A program made the position numbers and the translations under genes. 64,000 bases of DNA from Vibrio navarrensis (lineage in GTDB: Bacteria > Pseudomonadota > Gammaproteobacteria > Enterobacterales > Vibrionaceae): contig NZ_CP065217.1 in NCBI RefSeq assembly GCF_015767675.1, positions 3,224,001 through 3,288,000 of the forward strand. Direction: 5' to 3'. This document shows positions 9,241-20,569 of this stretch, piece by piece. Every line of letters begins with the position of its first letter. The stretch's first letter is position 1. Below the pieces are notes generated by a model. The model was not told the DNA's origin. It saw only the letters and a list, made by a program, of their open reading frames with translations, and did no database searches.

Positions 9241-10257
9241 TTATGGACGCGTCACAAAACCCACGGCTTGATAAACTTGTTTCAATGTTTGTGCGGCGCG
9301 TGCCGACGCTTTTTCTGCACCTTGACGCATCACTTCATTCATATAAGTGCGATCTTGGCGAATGCGATGGTACTCGGCTTGAATCGGCTCAAGCATCGCC
9401 ACCAGTGCTTCACCAACGTCTTTCTTAAATGGACCATACATTTCCACGCCTTGGTACTTGGCTTCGATCTCTGCAAAGCTCATCCCTGTGGCTGCTGAGT
9501 ACAACCCCATCAGATTCGAGATGCCCGCTTTGTTATCCCAATCATGGGCGATGCGTGGCGGCGTTTCGGTATCCGTTTGCGCTTTGTTGATCTTCTTGAG
9601 GATCGATTTTGGATCTTCCAGCAGAGTGATCACGTTTTTGCGGTTGTCATCCGATTTCGACATCTTCTTCGTCGCATCCTGCAAGCTCATCACGCGTGCG
9701 TTCACGGTTGGAATGTATGGCTCAGGAATAGTGAAAATCGGGTTTTCTGGTGCGTAGATGTTGTTGAAACGAGTGGCAATATCGCGTGCCAGTTCTAGAT
9801 GTTGCTTCTGATCGCTGCCCACGGGTACTTGGTGCGCACCGTAAAGGAGGATATCTGCCGCCATCAATACTGGGTAGCCAAATAAGCCGACGTTCACATC
9901 GTTGGCATAACGGGCAGATTTGTCTTTAAACTGAGTCATGCGGCTCAATTCGCCCATTTGTGTGTAGCAGTTAAGAAGCCAACCAAGCTGAGCATGCTCT
10001 GGTACATGGGACTGAACAAATAGCGTGCTCTTCTTCGGATCAACACCAACAGCGAGACAGATAGCCAGAGCGTCCAGAGTCGCCTCATGCAATGCTTTCG
10101 GATCTTGTCGAACCGTGATGGCATGAAGATCAACCACGCAATATTGGCAATCATAGTCGTCTTGCATCTGCTGCCATTGACGTAGAGCACCCAAGTAGTT
10201 ACCGATACTTAGTTCACCTGACGGTTGAACACCACTCAATACAATGGGTTTGCTCAT
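9241..10257 (-). CDS. trpS: Tryptophanyl-tRNA synthetase
   Basis: Charges tRNA-Trp with tryptophan. The 338-residue class I synthetase begins [28 protein letters not shown], where the HIGH-type motif appears as SIGN, and carries the KMSKS motif as KKMSKSDDN near residue 195. The ATG at 10257 is chosen because it matches the family start and follows AAGGAAGCATTTC; the frame is open further upstream. It follows gph after a terminator, so it probably has its own promoter in the 135-bp gap. A group IIC intron lies directly behind its terminator. Confidence 0.97.
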   Translation of the reverse strand: MSKPIVLSGVQPSGELSIGNYLGALRQWQQMQDDYDCQYCVVDLHAITVRQDPKALHEATLDALAICLAVGVDPKKSTLFVQSHVPEHAQLGWLLNCYTQMGELSRMTQFKDKSARYANDVNVGLFGYPVLMAADILLYGAHQVPVGSDQKQHLELARDIATRFNNIYAPENPIFTIPEPYIPTVNARVMSLQDATKKMSKSDDNRKNVITLLEDPKSILKKINKAQTDTETPPRIAHDWDNKAGISNLMGLYSAATGMSFAEIEAKYQGVEMYGPFKKDVGEALVAMLEPIQAEYHRIRQDRTYMNEVMRQGAEKASARAAQTLKQVYQAVGFVTRP

Positions 10258-10289
10258 GAAATGCTTCCTTTGACTTCTTAATCTTAAAT

Positions 10290-10323
10290 AAATGAAAAAC
10301 CGTGCAGACTCGGCGCACGGTTT
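10290..10323 (-). terminator. gph terminator
   Basis: On the minus strand AAACCGTGC / GCACGGTTT with a 9-nt loop is followed by a T-rich tail (TTCATTTATTT). It lies between gph and trpS. Confidence 0.75.
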
Positions 10324-10392
10324 CCTCAGTGTACTCATTGATGAGTATTTTTCTAGTGGTTTTCACTGCATTGGGCCGAGACGAATCGCACT

Positions 10393-11079
10393 TCAAGCAG
10401 AAACGAGCACCACATCAAGCAGTTGGGCTAAAGAATCCGCGACATAATCAGGGTTGGAGTTGGCTATTGGCTCTCCGTGATTATAGCCATACGTCAAACC
10501 AAACGAGGCACAACCAGCATTTTTCGCCGCAAGAATGTCGTTTTTCGAGTCGCCGACCATCAGCATTTGCGCAGCATCCAATTGATGCTTTTCCAGCAGC
10601 CAGTTGAGCGCCATCGGGTTGGGCTTGCGCTCAGCAAAAGTATCTCCACCGATCACATCCACAAAATAGTCGGCGATACCGTGTTGCACTAAAACATCAG
10701 GAACAAATTTGCTCGGTTTATTGGTAACCAGCGCCATTTTTATGCCCGCACGATGCAGCTCTTGCAGCGTCTCTTTGACCGTCGGGTACAAATGACTCAA
10801 GCGATGCCCTGTCTGCTGATAGAAATCGTCAAACAGCTCGCGCGCTTTGCCACGTAGCTCATCACTCAAACTCGGATCAATGGTCAAGTTTTGACTCAGC
10901 GCACGACCAATCAAGATATCAGCCCCGTTGCCAACGTAATCGCGCACCTGCACTTCACTCACACTAGGAAAGCCCAAGGCTTGCACCGCTTGATCCGCGG
11001 CGACCGCCAGATCAGGCACGCTGTCAAGCAATGTGCCATCAAGATCGAAAGCGATCAGTTGAATGTCTTGTTGAAACAT
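10393..11079 (-). CDS. gph: Phosphoglycolate phosphatase
   Basis: A HAD-family phosphatase, 228 residues, that removes 2-phosphoglycolate formed during repair of oxidised DNA ends. Motif I is FDLDGTLLDS at residues 10-19, motif II is ALVTNKPSKF, and motifs III/IV are RKPNP and GDSKNDILAA. The frame is open back to 11121, but that extension would run through the rlmB terminator, so the ATG at 11079 is used. In many gamma-proteobacteria gph lies in a dam-rpe-gph-trpS operon. Here trpS follows but rpe and dam do not precede; rlmB is the upstream neighbour instead, which points to a rearrangement. Confidence 0.95.
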   Translation of the reverse strand: MFQQDIQLIAFDLDGTLLDSVPDLAVAADQAVQALGFPSVSEVQVRDYVGNGADILIGRALSQNLTIDPSLSDELRGKARELFDDFYQQTGHRLSHLYPTVKETLQELHRAGIKMALVTNKPSKFVPDVLVQHGIADYFVDVIGGDTFAERKPNPMALNWLLEKHQLDAAQMLMVGDSKNDILAAKNAGCASFGLTYGYNHGEPIANSNPDYVADSLAQLLDVVLVSA

Positions 11080-11094
11080 AAAATGGAAACTCTC

Positions 11095-11125
11095 TAAAAA
11101 ACGAAGGATGGGCATGCCCATCCTT
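11095..11125 (-). terminator. rlmB terminator
   Basis: A perfect 22-bp palindrome (AAGGATGGGCA/TGCCCATCCTT) is followed on the minus strand by CGTTTTTT. It closes the nsrR-rnr-rlmB operon. Confidence 0.85.
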
Positions 11126-11160
11126 TCTATATGACCGTTACGGCTACTATACCTGCCTGC

Positions 11161-11904
11161 TTACTGTGACGCCAGTCTCTGACGCACCGCTTCAAAAAGG
11201 CAAATACCTGACGCCACCGATACATTGAGGCTAGAGACACTGCCCGCCATCGGAATTTTGATTAAGTCATCGCACGTTTCCCGGGTCAAGCGGCGCATGC
11301 CGTCACCTTCAGCGCCCATGACTATCGCCAACGGGCCAGTCAATTTAGCTTGATAAATATCGTGCGTCGCCTCACCGGCCGTGCCAACAAACCAGATGCC
11401 TTTTTCCTGCAGATGACGCATGGTGCGCGCTAAGTTGGTCACGCGAATAAGCGGCACCGTTTCGGCTGCGCCGCACGCCACTTTGCTCACCGTCGCGGTC
11501 ATTGGCGCTGATTTGTCTTTCGGCACAATCACCGCAGCCACACCAGCCGCGTCCGCATTACGTAGACACGCGCCTAAGTTATGCGGATCGGTCACCCCAT
11601 CCAACACCAGCAATAGTGGCGTCGTATGCTGAGCTAAAATGTCATCCAGATCGTTTTCGTTCAACTGCTTAGCGGGTTTCACTTTGGCGATAATGCCCTG
11701 ATGGTTCGCGCCATGCGCTTTGTCATCTAAGGTTTTGCGTGCCATTTGCTGAATGGAAACACCCACCATTTGCAGCTCGCTTAAAATCGGCATCAGGCGA
11801 TCGTCCTGACGGCCTTTCAGCACATAGGCTTCAATAAAACGTTCTGGCTCACGCGCTAAAACCGCTTTTACCGCGTGAATACCGTAAATAAATTCATTAC
11901 TCAT
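11161..11904 (-). CDS. rlmB: 23S rRNA (Gm2251) 2'-O-methyltransferase
   Basis: A SPOUT/TrmH-family methyltransferase of 247 residues that modifies G2251 in the peptidyl-transferase loop of 23S rRNA. The N-terminal substrate-binding part begins [16 protein letters not shown]. The knotted SAM-binding domain shows [22 protein letters not shown] (motif 1), [12 protein letters not shown] (motif 2) and [17 protein letters not shown] (motif 3). It lies 39 nt after rnr on the same strand, the usual rnr-rlmB pairing. Confidence 0.97.
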   Translation of the reverse strand: MSNEFIYGIHAVKAVLAREPERFIEAYVLKGRQDDRLMPILSELQMVGVSIQQMARKTLDDKAHGANHQGIIAKVKPAKQLNENDLDDILAQHTTPLLLVLDGVTDPHNLGACLRNADAAGVAAVIVPKDKSAPMTATVSKVACGAAETVPLIRVTNLARTMRHLQEKGIWFVGTAGEATHDIYQAKLTGPLAIVMGAEGDGMRRLTRETCDDLIKIPMAGSVSSLNVSVASGICLFEAVRQRLASQ

Positions 11905-11943
11905 TGCTTAACCTGTTTACTCGTGTAGAAGACCACTGCCTGC

Positions 11944-14403
11944 TCACTCAGCCGCTTTTGCGTTGTGCTTGGTTTTCTTTGGCTTACTGTGTGGTTTTTT
12001 CTTACGCGCTTTTTTTACTTTCTGCTTTTTGTCTGCCCCTTCAACGGGGGCAGGACGTTTGGTCGGCTCGATCACTGGCTCATGGTGCATGGCTTTGCCA
12101 GAGGCCTTAGCGATGCCTTTTTTCTTCGCTTTGGCCTTTTCTTTCGCTTCAGCAACACGTTTTTTCGCGGTTTTCCCTTCGCCGCGTAGCTTACGGCTGG
12201 TTTCAACCAATTCAAAGTCAATTTGTCTAGCGTCCAGATTGACCGACAGCACCTTCACTTTCACGGCATCGCCGAGACGATAGATGTGCCCGAAGCTTTC
12301 TCCGATCAATCGCTGGCCAATCGGATCAAACTGATAGTAGTCGTTCGCTAACGTCGAAATGTGCACTAAGCCATCGATGTGCAGCTCGGTTAAGCGCACA
12401 AAGAAACCAAAACTGGTGACATTGGCAATCACACCGTCGAGTTCATCGCCAACGTGATCTTGCATGTACTCACACTTAAGCCAATCAGCCACCTCGCGAG
12501 TCGCATCATCAGCACGGCGTTCAGTCATCGAGCACTGCTCACCGTAGAAATCCATGTCATCGAAAGAGTAGTGATAACCGCCCGTCGGCGTCCAACGGTC
12601 CTGATTACGCCCCTCTTCTTTGGCAATCAGGTATTTGATTGCACGATGCAGCAAGAGATCCGGATAGCGGCGGATAGGCGAGGTAAAGTGCGCGTAACGC
12701 TTCAGCGCCAAGCCAAAGTGACCCGCGTTGTCGGCATTGTATACCGCCTGCTTCATCGAGCGCAGCAGCATGGTTTGGATCAACTCTTTATCGGCTCGCT
12801 CACCGATCTGTTTGACCAGATCAGCGTAATCGGTCGGCGAGGGTTCTAAGCCACCTTTCAGATCAAGCCCTAGCTCGCTGAGAAAGTCGCGGAAACCTTG
12901 CAAACGCAGCTCTCCAGGAGATTCGTGAACGCGGTACAGAGCGGGCTCTTTGGCTTTTTCCACCAAAGAGGCCGAAGCGATGTTCGCCATGATCATACAC
13001 TCTTCGATGATCTTGTGTGCGTCATTGCGAATCACAGGTTCAATGCTTTCTATCTTGCGCTCAGGGTTGAAAATGAACTTGGTTTCCACCGTTTCAAACT
13101 CAATCGCACCGCGCTGATCACGAGCCGCTTTGAGCACTTTGTACATCGCATGCAGCTCTTCCAGATGCGGTACTAACGCTGCGTAGCGTTCACGTAACTC
13201 CTCATCGCCCTCAAGAATGTCGCTCACCTTGGTGTAGGTCAAACGGGCGTGCGAATTCATCACGGCTTCGTAATGTTTGTACCCTGAGAGTTTGCCGGTG
13301 TCGGAAATGGTCATTTCGCACACCATGCAGAGGCGATCGACTTGGGGGTTCAAAGAACACAAGCCATTTGACAGTACTTCCGGCAACATCGGAACAACCT
13401 GAGACGGGAAGTAGACGGAGTTACCGCGGTTAATGGCTTCTTTGTCGAGCGCCGTATCTGGACGCACGTAGTAACTCACATCGGCAATCGCTACCCACAA
13501 GCGCCAGCCACCGCCTTTTTTCTTCTCGCAGTAAACGGCATCGTCGAAGTCGCGTGCATCTTCACCATCAATGGTAACGAGTGGCAGTTGGCGCAGATCC
13601 ACGCGCCCAACTTTGGCCTCTTCAGGCACTTCTTCGCCTAAGTTGGCGATTTGCTTTTCCACTTCCTGCGGCCATTCGTGTGGGATCTGGTGGGTGCGAA
13701 TCGCAATCTGCGTCTCCATGCCCGGCGCCATGTTCTCGCCTAAGACTTCCACTACTTTGCCCATCATGCCACGAGAGCGGGCACCACGGTCGGTGATCTC
13801 AATAACGACCACGTTGCCCATACGCGCACCCGCTTTCAGTTCATTCGGGATCAGAATATCTTGGCTAATGCGCGAGTCATCTGGCACCACATAAGAGTAG
13901 CCATACTCAAGGAAGAAACGGCCGACGATTTGCGATTGACGCTCTTCAAGAATGCGTACAAGACGACCTTCACGACGCCCTCGCTTGCTGTTGTCGGTCG
14001 GTTGCACCAAAACATAATCGCCGTGGATCACGCTACGCATCTGGTGGTGTGGCAGCAAGATGTCATCATCTTTGTTGGTGCTGCCATCCGGCCTTACCCA
14101 GCCGTGCCCGTCTTTGTGTCCAATCACGTAACCTTTGATCATTTCCAGCTTTTCAGGCAAGGCATAGCACTGACGACGCGTAAACACCAATTGCCCGTCG
14201 CGCTCCATGGCACGCAAGCGGCGTCTTAGCCCTTCGTACTGTTCTTCATCTTTGAGATGCAGCGCTTCAAACAAATCGTTGCGATTCATCGGAACGCCAG
14301 CCTGCGCGAGGAATTCAAGAATGAACTCCCTGCTCGGAATGGGATTTTCGTAGTTTTCTGATTCACGATCAGCAAAAGGATCGTTTTGAATTACGTCTGA
14401 CAT
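11944..14403 (-). CDS. rnr: Ribonuclease R
   Basis: A processive 3'-5' exoribonuclease that degrades structured RNA and takes part in rRNA quality control and cold adaptation. The 819-residue protein has an N-terminal helix-turn-helix-like region ([13 protein letters not shown]), cold-shock/OB domains and the RNB catalytic domain, where the [12 protein letters not shown] motif binds magnesium. A C-terminal S1 domain (about residues 645-725) and a long Lys/Arg-rich tail of about 90 residues follow. The ATG at 14403 matches the family start [10 protein letters not shown]; the upstream GTG is less likely. It lies downstream of nsrR, as in enterobacteria. Confidence 0.97.
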   Translation of the reverse strand: MSDVIQNDPFADRESENYENPIPSREFILEFLAQAGVPMNRNDLFEALHLKDEEQYEGLRRRLRAMERDGQLVFTRRQCYALPEKLEMIKGYVIGHKDGHGWVRPDGSTNKDDDILLPHHQMRSVIHGDYVLVQPTDNSKRGRREGRLVRILEERQSQIVGRFFLEYGYSYVVPDDSRISQDILIPNELKAGARMGNVVVIEITDRGARSRGMMGKVVEVLGENMAPGMETQIAIRTHQIPHEWPQEVEKQIANLGEEVPEEAKVGRVDLRQLPLVTIDGEDARDFDDAVYCEKKKGGGWRLWVAIADVSYYVRPDTALDKEAINRGNSVYFPSQVVPMLPEVLSNGLCSLNPQVDRLCMVCEMTISDTGKLSGYKHYEAVMNSHARLTYTKVSDILEGDEELRERYAALVPHLEELHAMYKVLKAARDQRGAIEFETVETKFIFNPERKIESIEPVIRNDAHKIIEECMIMANIASASLVEKAKEPALYRVHESPGELRLQGFRDFLSELGLDLKGGLEPSPTDYADLVKQIGERADKELIQTMLLRSMKQAVYNADNAGHFGLALKRYAHFTSPIRRYPDLLLHRAIKYLIAKEEGRNQDRWTPTGGYHYSFDDMDFYGEQCSMTERRADDATREVADWLKCEYMQDHVGDELDGVIANVTSFGFFVRLTELHIDGLVHISTLANDYYQFDPIGQRLIGESFGHIYRLGDAVKVKVLSVNLDARQIDFELVETSRKLRGEGKTAKKRVAEAKEKAKAKKKGIAKASGKAMHHEPVIEPTKRPAPVEGADKKQKVKKARKKKPHSKPKKTKHNAKAAE

Positions 14404-14488
14404 AGGCACGCCTATTTAGCAAGGAAGGTATAGCGTTAGTATATCCGAGTCTCTCGATAAGCTACAGAATTGCTTTGAAAAAGAATGG

Positions 14489-14914
14489 CTACGCTCTAGC
14501 AAGAAGAATCATCAGTTCTGCATTATCACTCAATAAATCGTCAATCGTGCATTGATCCAGTTCCGCTAAAAACGCTTGTTTTGCACGCGCCAATCGCTCT
14601 TTTAAACGGCATGCAGGGGTGATGTGACAAAACTCGGCTGAACAGTTCACCAGTACCAAAGGTTCTAAGTCTCTCACTACCTCCCCGACCGAGATCGTGC
14701 TAGCCGGACGATTGAGACAAATACCGCCGTTTTTTCCTCGCACGGTTTGGATGTAGCCGAGTTGACCAAGACGATTAATCACCTTCACTAGATGGTTTCG
14801 AGAAACTGAAAATAGATCAGTTACTTCGGTAATATTAGTCAATTGATTTTCTGGTAAGGAAGCAAGATAAATCAGGGTACGTAAACCGTAATCGGTAAAA
14901 CTGGTCAGTTGCAT
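14489..14914 (-). CDS. nsrR: Nitric-oxide-sensing repressor NsrR
   Basis: An Rrf2-family [Fe-S] repressor of 141 residues. The winged helix begins [18 protein letters not shown], with the recognition region [24 protein letters not shown]. Three cysteines ([14 protein letters not shown]) bind the cluster that NO destroys. It is divergent from hmp, and the gap carries two NsrR-type operators, so it probably represses hmp and perhaps its own nsrR-rnr-rlmB operon. Confidence 0.95.
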   Translation of the reverse strand: MQLTSFTDYGLRTLIYLASLPENQLTNITEVTDLFSVSRNHLVKVINRLGQLGYIQTVRGKNGGICLNRPASTISVGEVVRDLEPLVLVNCSAEFCHITPACRLKERLARAKQAFLAELDQCTIDDLLSDNAELMILLARA

Positions 14915-14961
14915 TTTGCTCTCCTGTGTTGTTTTGAAAGTCTAAAACTTTTCTTGCGTGA

Positions 14962-14984
14962 AAGATACATTTGAGATACAACTT
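14962..14984. promoter_or_regulatory. NsrR operator 1
   Basis: A 23-bp near-palindrome, AAGATACATTT then one base then AGATACAACTT, close to the NsrR consensus AAGATGCATTT-N-AAATACATCTT. It lies in the nsrR-hmp gap, about 77 bp before the hmp ATG. Confidence 0.85.
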
Positions 14985-14986
14985 TA

Positions 14987-15009
14987 AACATGCATTGATA
15001 ATGCAACTT
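14987..15009. promoter_or_regulatory. NsrR operator 2
   Basis: A second match, AACATGCATTG then one base then TAATGCAACTT, two bases after the first. The 25-bp centre-to-centre distance is about two and a half helical turns. It probably overlaps the hmp promoter. Confidence 0.7.
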
Positions 15010-15060
15010 AAAACTTATTACTAATAAAAAACTGCTCACTCTCTTCAAAGGAAGTCCGCT

Positions 15061-16245
15061 ATGCTCAGCGAAAACACCATCCAGATTGTTAAATCCACCG
15101 CGCCACTTCTGGCAAAAACGGGTCCTCAATTGACCGCGCATTTCTACCAACGCATGTTTACCCATCACCCCGAGCTCAAAGAAATTTTTAACATGAGTAA
15201 TCAGCGTAACGGCGATCAGCGAGAAGCTTTGTTTAATGCAATTTGCGCGTATGCCAACAACATCCACAACCTTCCTGCCCTACTAGGATCGGTCGAAAAA
15301 ATCGCCCACAAGCATTCCAGCTTTCTCATCTCTGCCGAGCAATACCAGATTGTTGGCAGCCACTTGCTTGCCACCATTGATGAACTTTTTTCGCCAGGAG
15401 AAGCGGTGCTCGATGCATGGGCCGAAGCATATGGCGTGCTAGCCAATGTCTTTATTGCCCGAGAAGAGCAGATTTATCAGCATAATGAAGCGCAAGAAGG
15501 CGGATGGCGTGGAGTACGCGAATTTGAATTGATCGATAAACACTATGAAAGCAGCACCATTTGCAGCTTCGTTTTCAAACCCACCGATGGCTTAAATGTT
15601 GCTCGCTATAAACCGGGGCAATACATTGGCATTCATATCCAGCACCCAAGCCTTGAGCATCAAGAGATCCGTCAATACAGTTTATCAAGTGCGCCACAAG
15701 AGGGGGTCTATCGTATTTCTGTGAAACGTGAGCCCAGCGGTTTGGTATCCAACTATCTGCACGATACACTGCAAGTAGGCGAAACAGTCAAGCTCACCGC
15801 ACCTGCGGGGGATTTTTACCTCGACATCACGCCCCAAACTCCAGTCGTGCTTATCTCTGCAGGTGTCGGTCTAACTCCAATGCTTGCTATGCTGGAAAGC
15901 TTATCTGAGCATCGAGCGCCGCTTACTTGGGTGCATGCAACGGAAAATGGCCAGCAGCACGCCTTTAAACAACACGCCAAGGCTTTAGTTTCCAAGCTCG
16001 AACAAGGACAGACGGCAATTTGGTACAATCAGCCAAGTACCGAAGACCGTCTCGGCGATGATTTCCATTTCACGGGTTTGGTCAATCTTGATGAGATTCG
16101 CGACAAGCTACAAGCAGAGCATGCGCAAGTTTACCTTTGTGGACCCATTGGCTTTATGCAATATGCCGCCAAGCAGTTGGTCACGCTTGGTCTCACCAGC
16201 GAGCGAATCCATTACGAGTGTTTTGGCCCACATAAAGTGATGTAA
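15061..16245 (+). CDS. hmp: Flavohaemoprotein, nitric oxide dioxygenase
   Basis: Oxidises NO to nitrate using O2 and NAD(P)H. The 394-residue protein has a globin domain (residues 1-140) with proximal His in KHSS and distal residues in the [12 protein letters not shown] region. A ferredoxin-reductase-type FAD domain follows ([18 protein letters not shown]) and then an NAD domain ([23 protein letters not shown]). The ATG follows AAAGGAAGTCCGCT. NsrR is encoded divergently with two operators between, so induction by NO is expected. The gene reads towards the second group II intron, which starts 32 bp after its stop in antisense orientation. Confidence 0.97.
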   Translation: MLSENTIQIVKSTAPLLAKTGPQLTAHFYQRMFTHHPELKEIFNMSNQRNGDQREALFNAICAYANNIHNLPALLGSVEKIAHKHSSFLISAEQYQIVGSHLLATIDELFSPGEAVLDAWAEAYGVLANVFIAREEQIYQHNEAQEGGWRGVREFELIDKHYESSTICSFVFKPTDGLNVARYKPGQYIGIHIQHPSLEHQEIRQYSLSSAPQEGVYRISVKREPSGLVSNYLHDTLQVGETVKLTAPAGDFYLDITPQTPVVLISAGVGLTPMLAMLESLSEHRAPLTWVHATENGQQHAFKQHAKALVSKLEQGQTAIWYNQPSTEDRLGDDFHFTGLVNLDEIRDKLQAEHAQVYLCGPIGFMQYAAKQLVTLGLTSERIHYECFGPHKVM

Positions 16246-16276
16246 CTTGGCTAGTTGAACATTAAGACTCAACAGA

Positions 16277-18165
16277 ATCGAGTAGGAGGAGGCCTCACGG
16301 CCTCCGTCCTCTCACACCACCGTACAAGCGTGGGTCGCATACGGCGGTTCCGAATACACTTTTAGTGACTCATACCCATCTCTCAATGAGTAAAGCCCCC
16401 TCTCCTCGAACCATTTGATTGGCATTGCGTGATTCAACTGGGGCGAGAGTGCTAAGCGCCACCACCCTTTATCTGACATCGCCAGCTTCCACGCATTTCG
16501 CTCTGTTACACCTTGTCGTTGTAACCATGTCGCTATGCTGTATCTGCGTTTGCGCTGTTTCAGGCGGTAGCATCTCAACCGACGCCGTATCCATTCGTCT
16601 AAGCGCTGCATCGCACTTTGACCTATGGCGAGCTTGAAGTAGTGCTGCCAACCTCGTAGGTATTGGGTTAACTCGGTGAGGATTACCGACAACTCTCGAC
16701 CTCGATTTCGCTTCGTTATTTTCCGCACTCGCTTCTTCATTTGAGCTTGTGCCGATTTTGATATCTGGAGGGTTCCGTCTATCTTGAAGCTATGGCTTAG
16801 GTAAGCTCGCTCCGTCACTCTTGTTGCTGCACTTTTCTCACGATTTACCGTGAGCTTTAGCTTCTGCTCCAAGAACTCCGTTATCGACTCTTTGACTCGA
16901 TGGGCGGCTTCCTCACTAAGAACGTAGATTTGGCAGTCATCTGCATATCGACAGAACTTATGCCCTCTTCGCTCTAACTCTTTGTCCAGTTCATCTAATA
17001 CAATATTGGAAAGTAACGGAGATAATGGCCCACCCTGTGGTGTTCCTCGTTGTCTTCGCTCTACTAACCCATCTCGCATTAAGCCTGCCTGTAGATAGGA
17101 CCTGATGAGCTTTAATACTCGTTTATCACTAATGTCCTTAGATAATCTGTGCATCAGCCTATCATGGTTCACCGTGTCGAAGTATTTGGCTAGATCGATA
17201 TCCACTACATAACCCCGCCCTTCTCTGATATAGCGGCTTGCTGCCGCAAGCGCATGATGCGCACTGCGGTTCGGCCTGAACCCGTAGCTGCTGTTGGAGA
17301 ACGTCGGCTCATAGAGCTCTGACAGTACTGATGTGATCGCCTGTTGGACTATCCTATCCAGTACCGTAGGGATACCTAATTGCCTGACGCCACCATTCGG
17401 CTTGGGGATTTCTACACCCAGAACTGGTTGAGGTTGGTAGCTTCCGTCCAGAAGACTCTGGCGGAGCGCTTGCCCATTTGAAGCTTGTCGAAGTTTAGAG
17501 ATGGTCGCTGTGATGTCGAGTCTGTCGACACCTGCGCACCCCTTGTTCTTCTTCACGCGTCGAAGGGCATGGTTCAAATTCGCTGAGGAGCTGATTTGTT
17601 CCATCAGCGGAGTGGGGGTCACCAAGACTCGTCCTCCTTTCTACGCCGATCATGCTTGTCATTCTTCGTGACCATGAGCTTTACTTGCGGTATTGCCTAT
17701 TGGGACGTAGAGATGTTTTCCATCTTGCTATGACTCCACATCATTGAGTAAATAGTGACTGCTTCTTGATATATTCAGTTCTGGCCTTCCTTTGAGTTGT
17801 ACTTCCTCAAAGTACTATGCCTTCTGCTGACTTCTCATTGCCCATCACACAACATCACTGCTGTGTTGGTCTCATCTGAGACAGGCAATGAGCTCTCCCG
17901 AGGTAAGACGTTGCTCTTTCCCTTGGTCATGCCTGATTTACCTATACACACTTCCCGTCGAGGCATTGGGCTATTCTATCTATTGCTAGGTTACCCAAGT
18001 TGTACAGGCCTACTATCAGGTTTCTGTTCGTCACAACCAAGTTTTGCCGTTTGCTTCCTTCAGGTTTCACCTCACGGTGAACACCCTTGCATAGGCTAAC
18101 GGTTCTCGCTCGACTGAGCCCGTAGAGGACTTTCACCTCCTAGATCAACGCCATGCTCGGCGCAC
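16277..18165 (-). mobile_element. Group IIC intron, copy 2 (behind motX terminator)
   Basis: The same 1,889-bp element as copy 1: both ends shift by exactly 8,984 bp and the encoded protein is identical, which implies very recent movement. It is inserted 6 nt after the stem of the motX terminator; the bases before the intron are GTTGTT (copy 1: TTATTATT). The 3' flanks differ (TCTGTTGAG here, TCTTGCTCG at copy 1) beyond a shared TCT/TC start, so these are independent insertions and not one segmental duplication. Confidence 0.95.
16312..17625 (-). CDS. ltrA: Group II intron reverse transcriptase/maturase (copy 2)
   Basis: Identical in sequence to the copy 1 protein (437 residues, YADD catalytic motif, maturase domain, no HNH domain), again with a TTG start behind AAAGGAGG and a C-terminus read through domain V. 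No frameshift or stop is present, so both copies look competent for splicing and mobility. Confidence 0.95.
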   Translation of the reverse strand: MVTPTPLMEQISSSANLNHALRRVKKNKGCAGVDRLDITATISKLRQASNGQALRQSLLDGSYQPQPVLGVEIPKPNGGVRQLGIPTVLDRIVQQAITSVLSELYEPTFSNSSYGFRPNRSAHHALAAASRYIREGRGYVVDIDLAKYFDTVNHDRLMHRLSKDISDKRVLKLIRSYLQAGLMRDGLVERRQRGTPQGGPLSPLLSNIVLDELDKELERRGHKFCRYADDCQIYVLSEEAAHRVKESITEFLEQKLKLTVNREKSAATRVTERAYLSHSFKIDGTLQISKSAQAQMKKRVRKITKRNRGRELSVILTELTQYLRGWQHYFKLAIGQSAMQRLDEWIRRRLRCYRLKQRKRRYSIATWLQRQGVTERNAWKLAMSDKGWWRLALSPQLNHAMPIKWFEERGLYSLRDGYESLKVYSEPPYATHACTVV

Positions 18166-18197
18166 AACAACAAAGCCCACTCAGCGAAGTGGGCTTT
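18166..18197 (-). terminator. motX terminator, intron target
   Basis: The stem AAAGCCCACT / AGTGGGCTTT with loop TCGCTG is followed on the minus strand by GTTGTT and then the intron 5' end. Confidence 0.85.
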
Positions 18198-18224
18198 ATT
18201 ATAAAGAGTGAGAAAATTTGATTG

Positions 18225-18860
18225 CTACCAGAAGGTGTCGCGCCGCTTGGCTCTGGCAATAATGTTCTCTGGCATGCGCTGCTCCAAACCTTGCCGCAAC
18301 ATTGAGATGCGCTGATGCTGCCTTTGATCCGCCGTGACGGAGTTATATAGCCAGCGATAGGCGTCTTCGTAGTCTAAAGGGCTGCCATAATCACGAAGTA
18401 GTAGCTCCGCTAGGTGTATCCGAGCATTTAAATTGCCCATGGCAGCGGCCTCACGTAAGTAAGGAATGGCGCGCTCTTTATCTTGTTGCACCAAAGTTCC
18501 ACGTGAATAGTAACGACCCAATTGCTCTAGCGCAGCAGGTAAGCCTTGATGCGCGGCATTTTCCATGTAGTAGAGACCGAGTTCGACGTCTTGGTCAACA
18601 CACACACCCCACGCCAACATATCACCGTACAGAAACTCGTACGCGGGTAAGCTGATCCGTGTAGCACGCGCGACAATATCTTCCACCAGCTGACAATTGT
18701 CTGCCCGTACTCGTTCCAGGTGCTTATTCTGCTCAATCAGCTTGATAAGCTCTGCTTCGGTATAGATGGGTACTGGCACCCCGACATCAGCAACACTGGC
18801 TTTAGTAAAAGGAGCACTCAACACCAACAGTAGCGAAGCAGCCACCGTTCGTAATTTCAT
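18225..18860 (-). CDS. motX: Sodium-driven flagellar motor protein MotX
   Basis: A periplasmic T-ring component that, with MotY, holds the PomA/PomB stator in the polar flagellum of Vibrio. The 211-residue length is that of known MotX. A signal peptide (MKLRTVAASLLLVLSAPFTKA) is followed by Sel1-type repeats, e.g. EFLYGDMLAWGVCVDQDVELGLYYMENAAHQG and ALEQLGRYYSRG. The cysteine pair fits a periplasmic fold. Of three possible starts, the ATG at 18860 is best spaced from AAAGAG and gives the family length. Its neighbour purA is the Vibrio arrangement as I recall it. A sigma-28 promoter lies upstream, and a group IIC intron lies directly behind its terminator. Confidence 0.9.
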   Translation of the reverse strand: MKLRTVAASLLLVLSAPFTKASVADVGVPVPIYTEAELIKLIEQNKHLERVRADNCQLVEDIVARATRISLPAYEFLYGDMLAWGVCVDQDVELGLYYMENAAHQGLPAALEQLGRYYSRGTLVQQDKERAIPYLREAAAMGNLNARIHLAELLLRDYGSPLDYEDAYRWLYNSVTADQRQHQRISMLRQGLEQRMPENIIARAKRRDTFW

Positions 18861-18926
18861 ATTCATCACTCTTTAATGTTTATCTGGCAACCAGGATCTC
18901 CGGAGGATCTCGCGGGCTTGATAACA

Positions 18927-18953
18927 TTATCGGCACCGTATCGCACAGCTTTA
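18927..18953 (-). promoter_or_regulatory. Sigma-28 (FliA) promoter of motX
   Basis: On the minus strand TAAA, 15 bases, then GCCGATAA: an exact match to the flagellar sigma-28 consensus, about 65 bp before the motX start. It makes motX a late flagellar gene. Confidence 0.9.
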
Positions 18954-19044
18954 GACAAAAGTTGCCATCCACAGGCAATAGATTGCCACGCCGTGATGAC
19001 ATTTGCACCAGTTAGCTCAAAAAAAGCACAAGACAAACTGTTGG

Positions 19045-19074
19045 GATAAAAAAACCGACCATCGTGGTCGGTTT
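19045..19074 (-). terminator. purA terminator
   Basis: The stem AAACCGACCA / TGGTCGGTTT is followed on the minus strand by TTTTATCCC. Confidence 0.85.
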
Positions 19075-19095
19075 CTTATCATTCGTGAGCAAAGA

Positions 19096-20415
<1,320 letters not shown>

Positions 20416-20569
20416 TTAAAAAAGGATTCTAGCACCGAATTACGCGTCTTGCAGTCATTTTTTGTTCACACAGCCAGGGTCCAAAAGAGTGAAAAAACAC
20501 ATGCATACTTTTTCATCACACGCTTCACTGCTACCATGCTCTCTTGCTTCTTAGATGGGTATTTATTCT

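Noticed and set aside
7293..18165. Composite transposon or genomic island between the two introns
   Set aside because: Enclosed genes are core genes in expected order; flanks differ and each intron follows a terminator, so they inserted independently.
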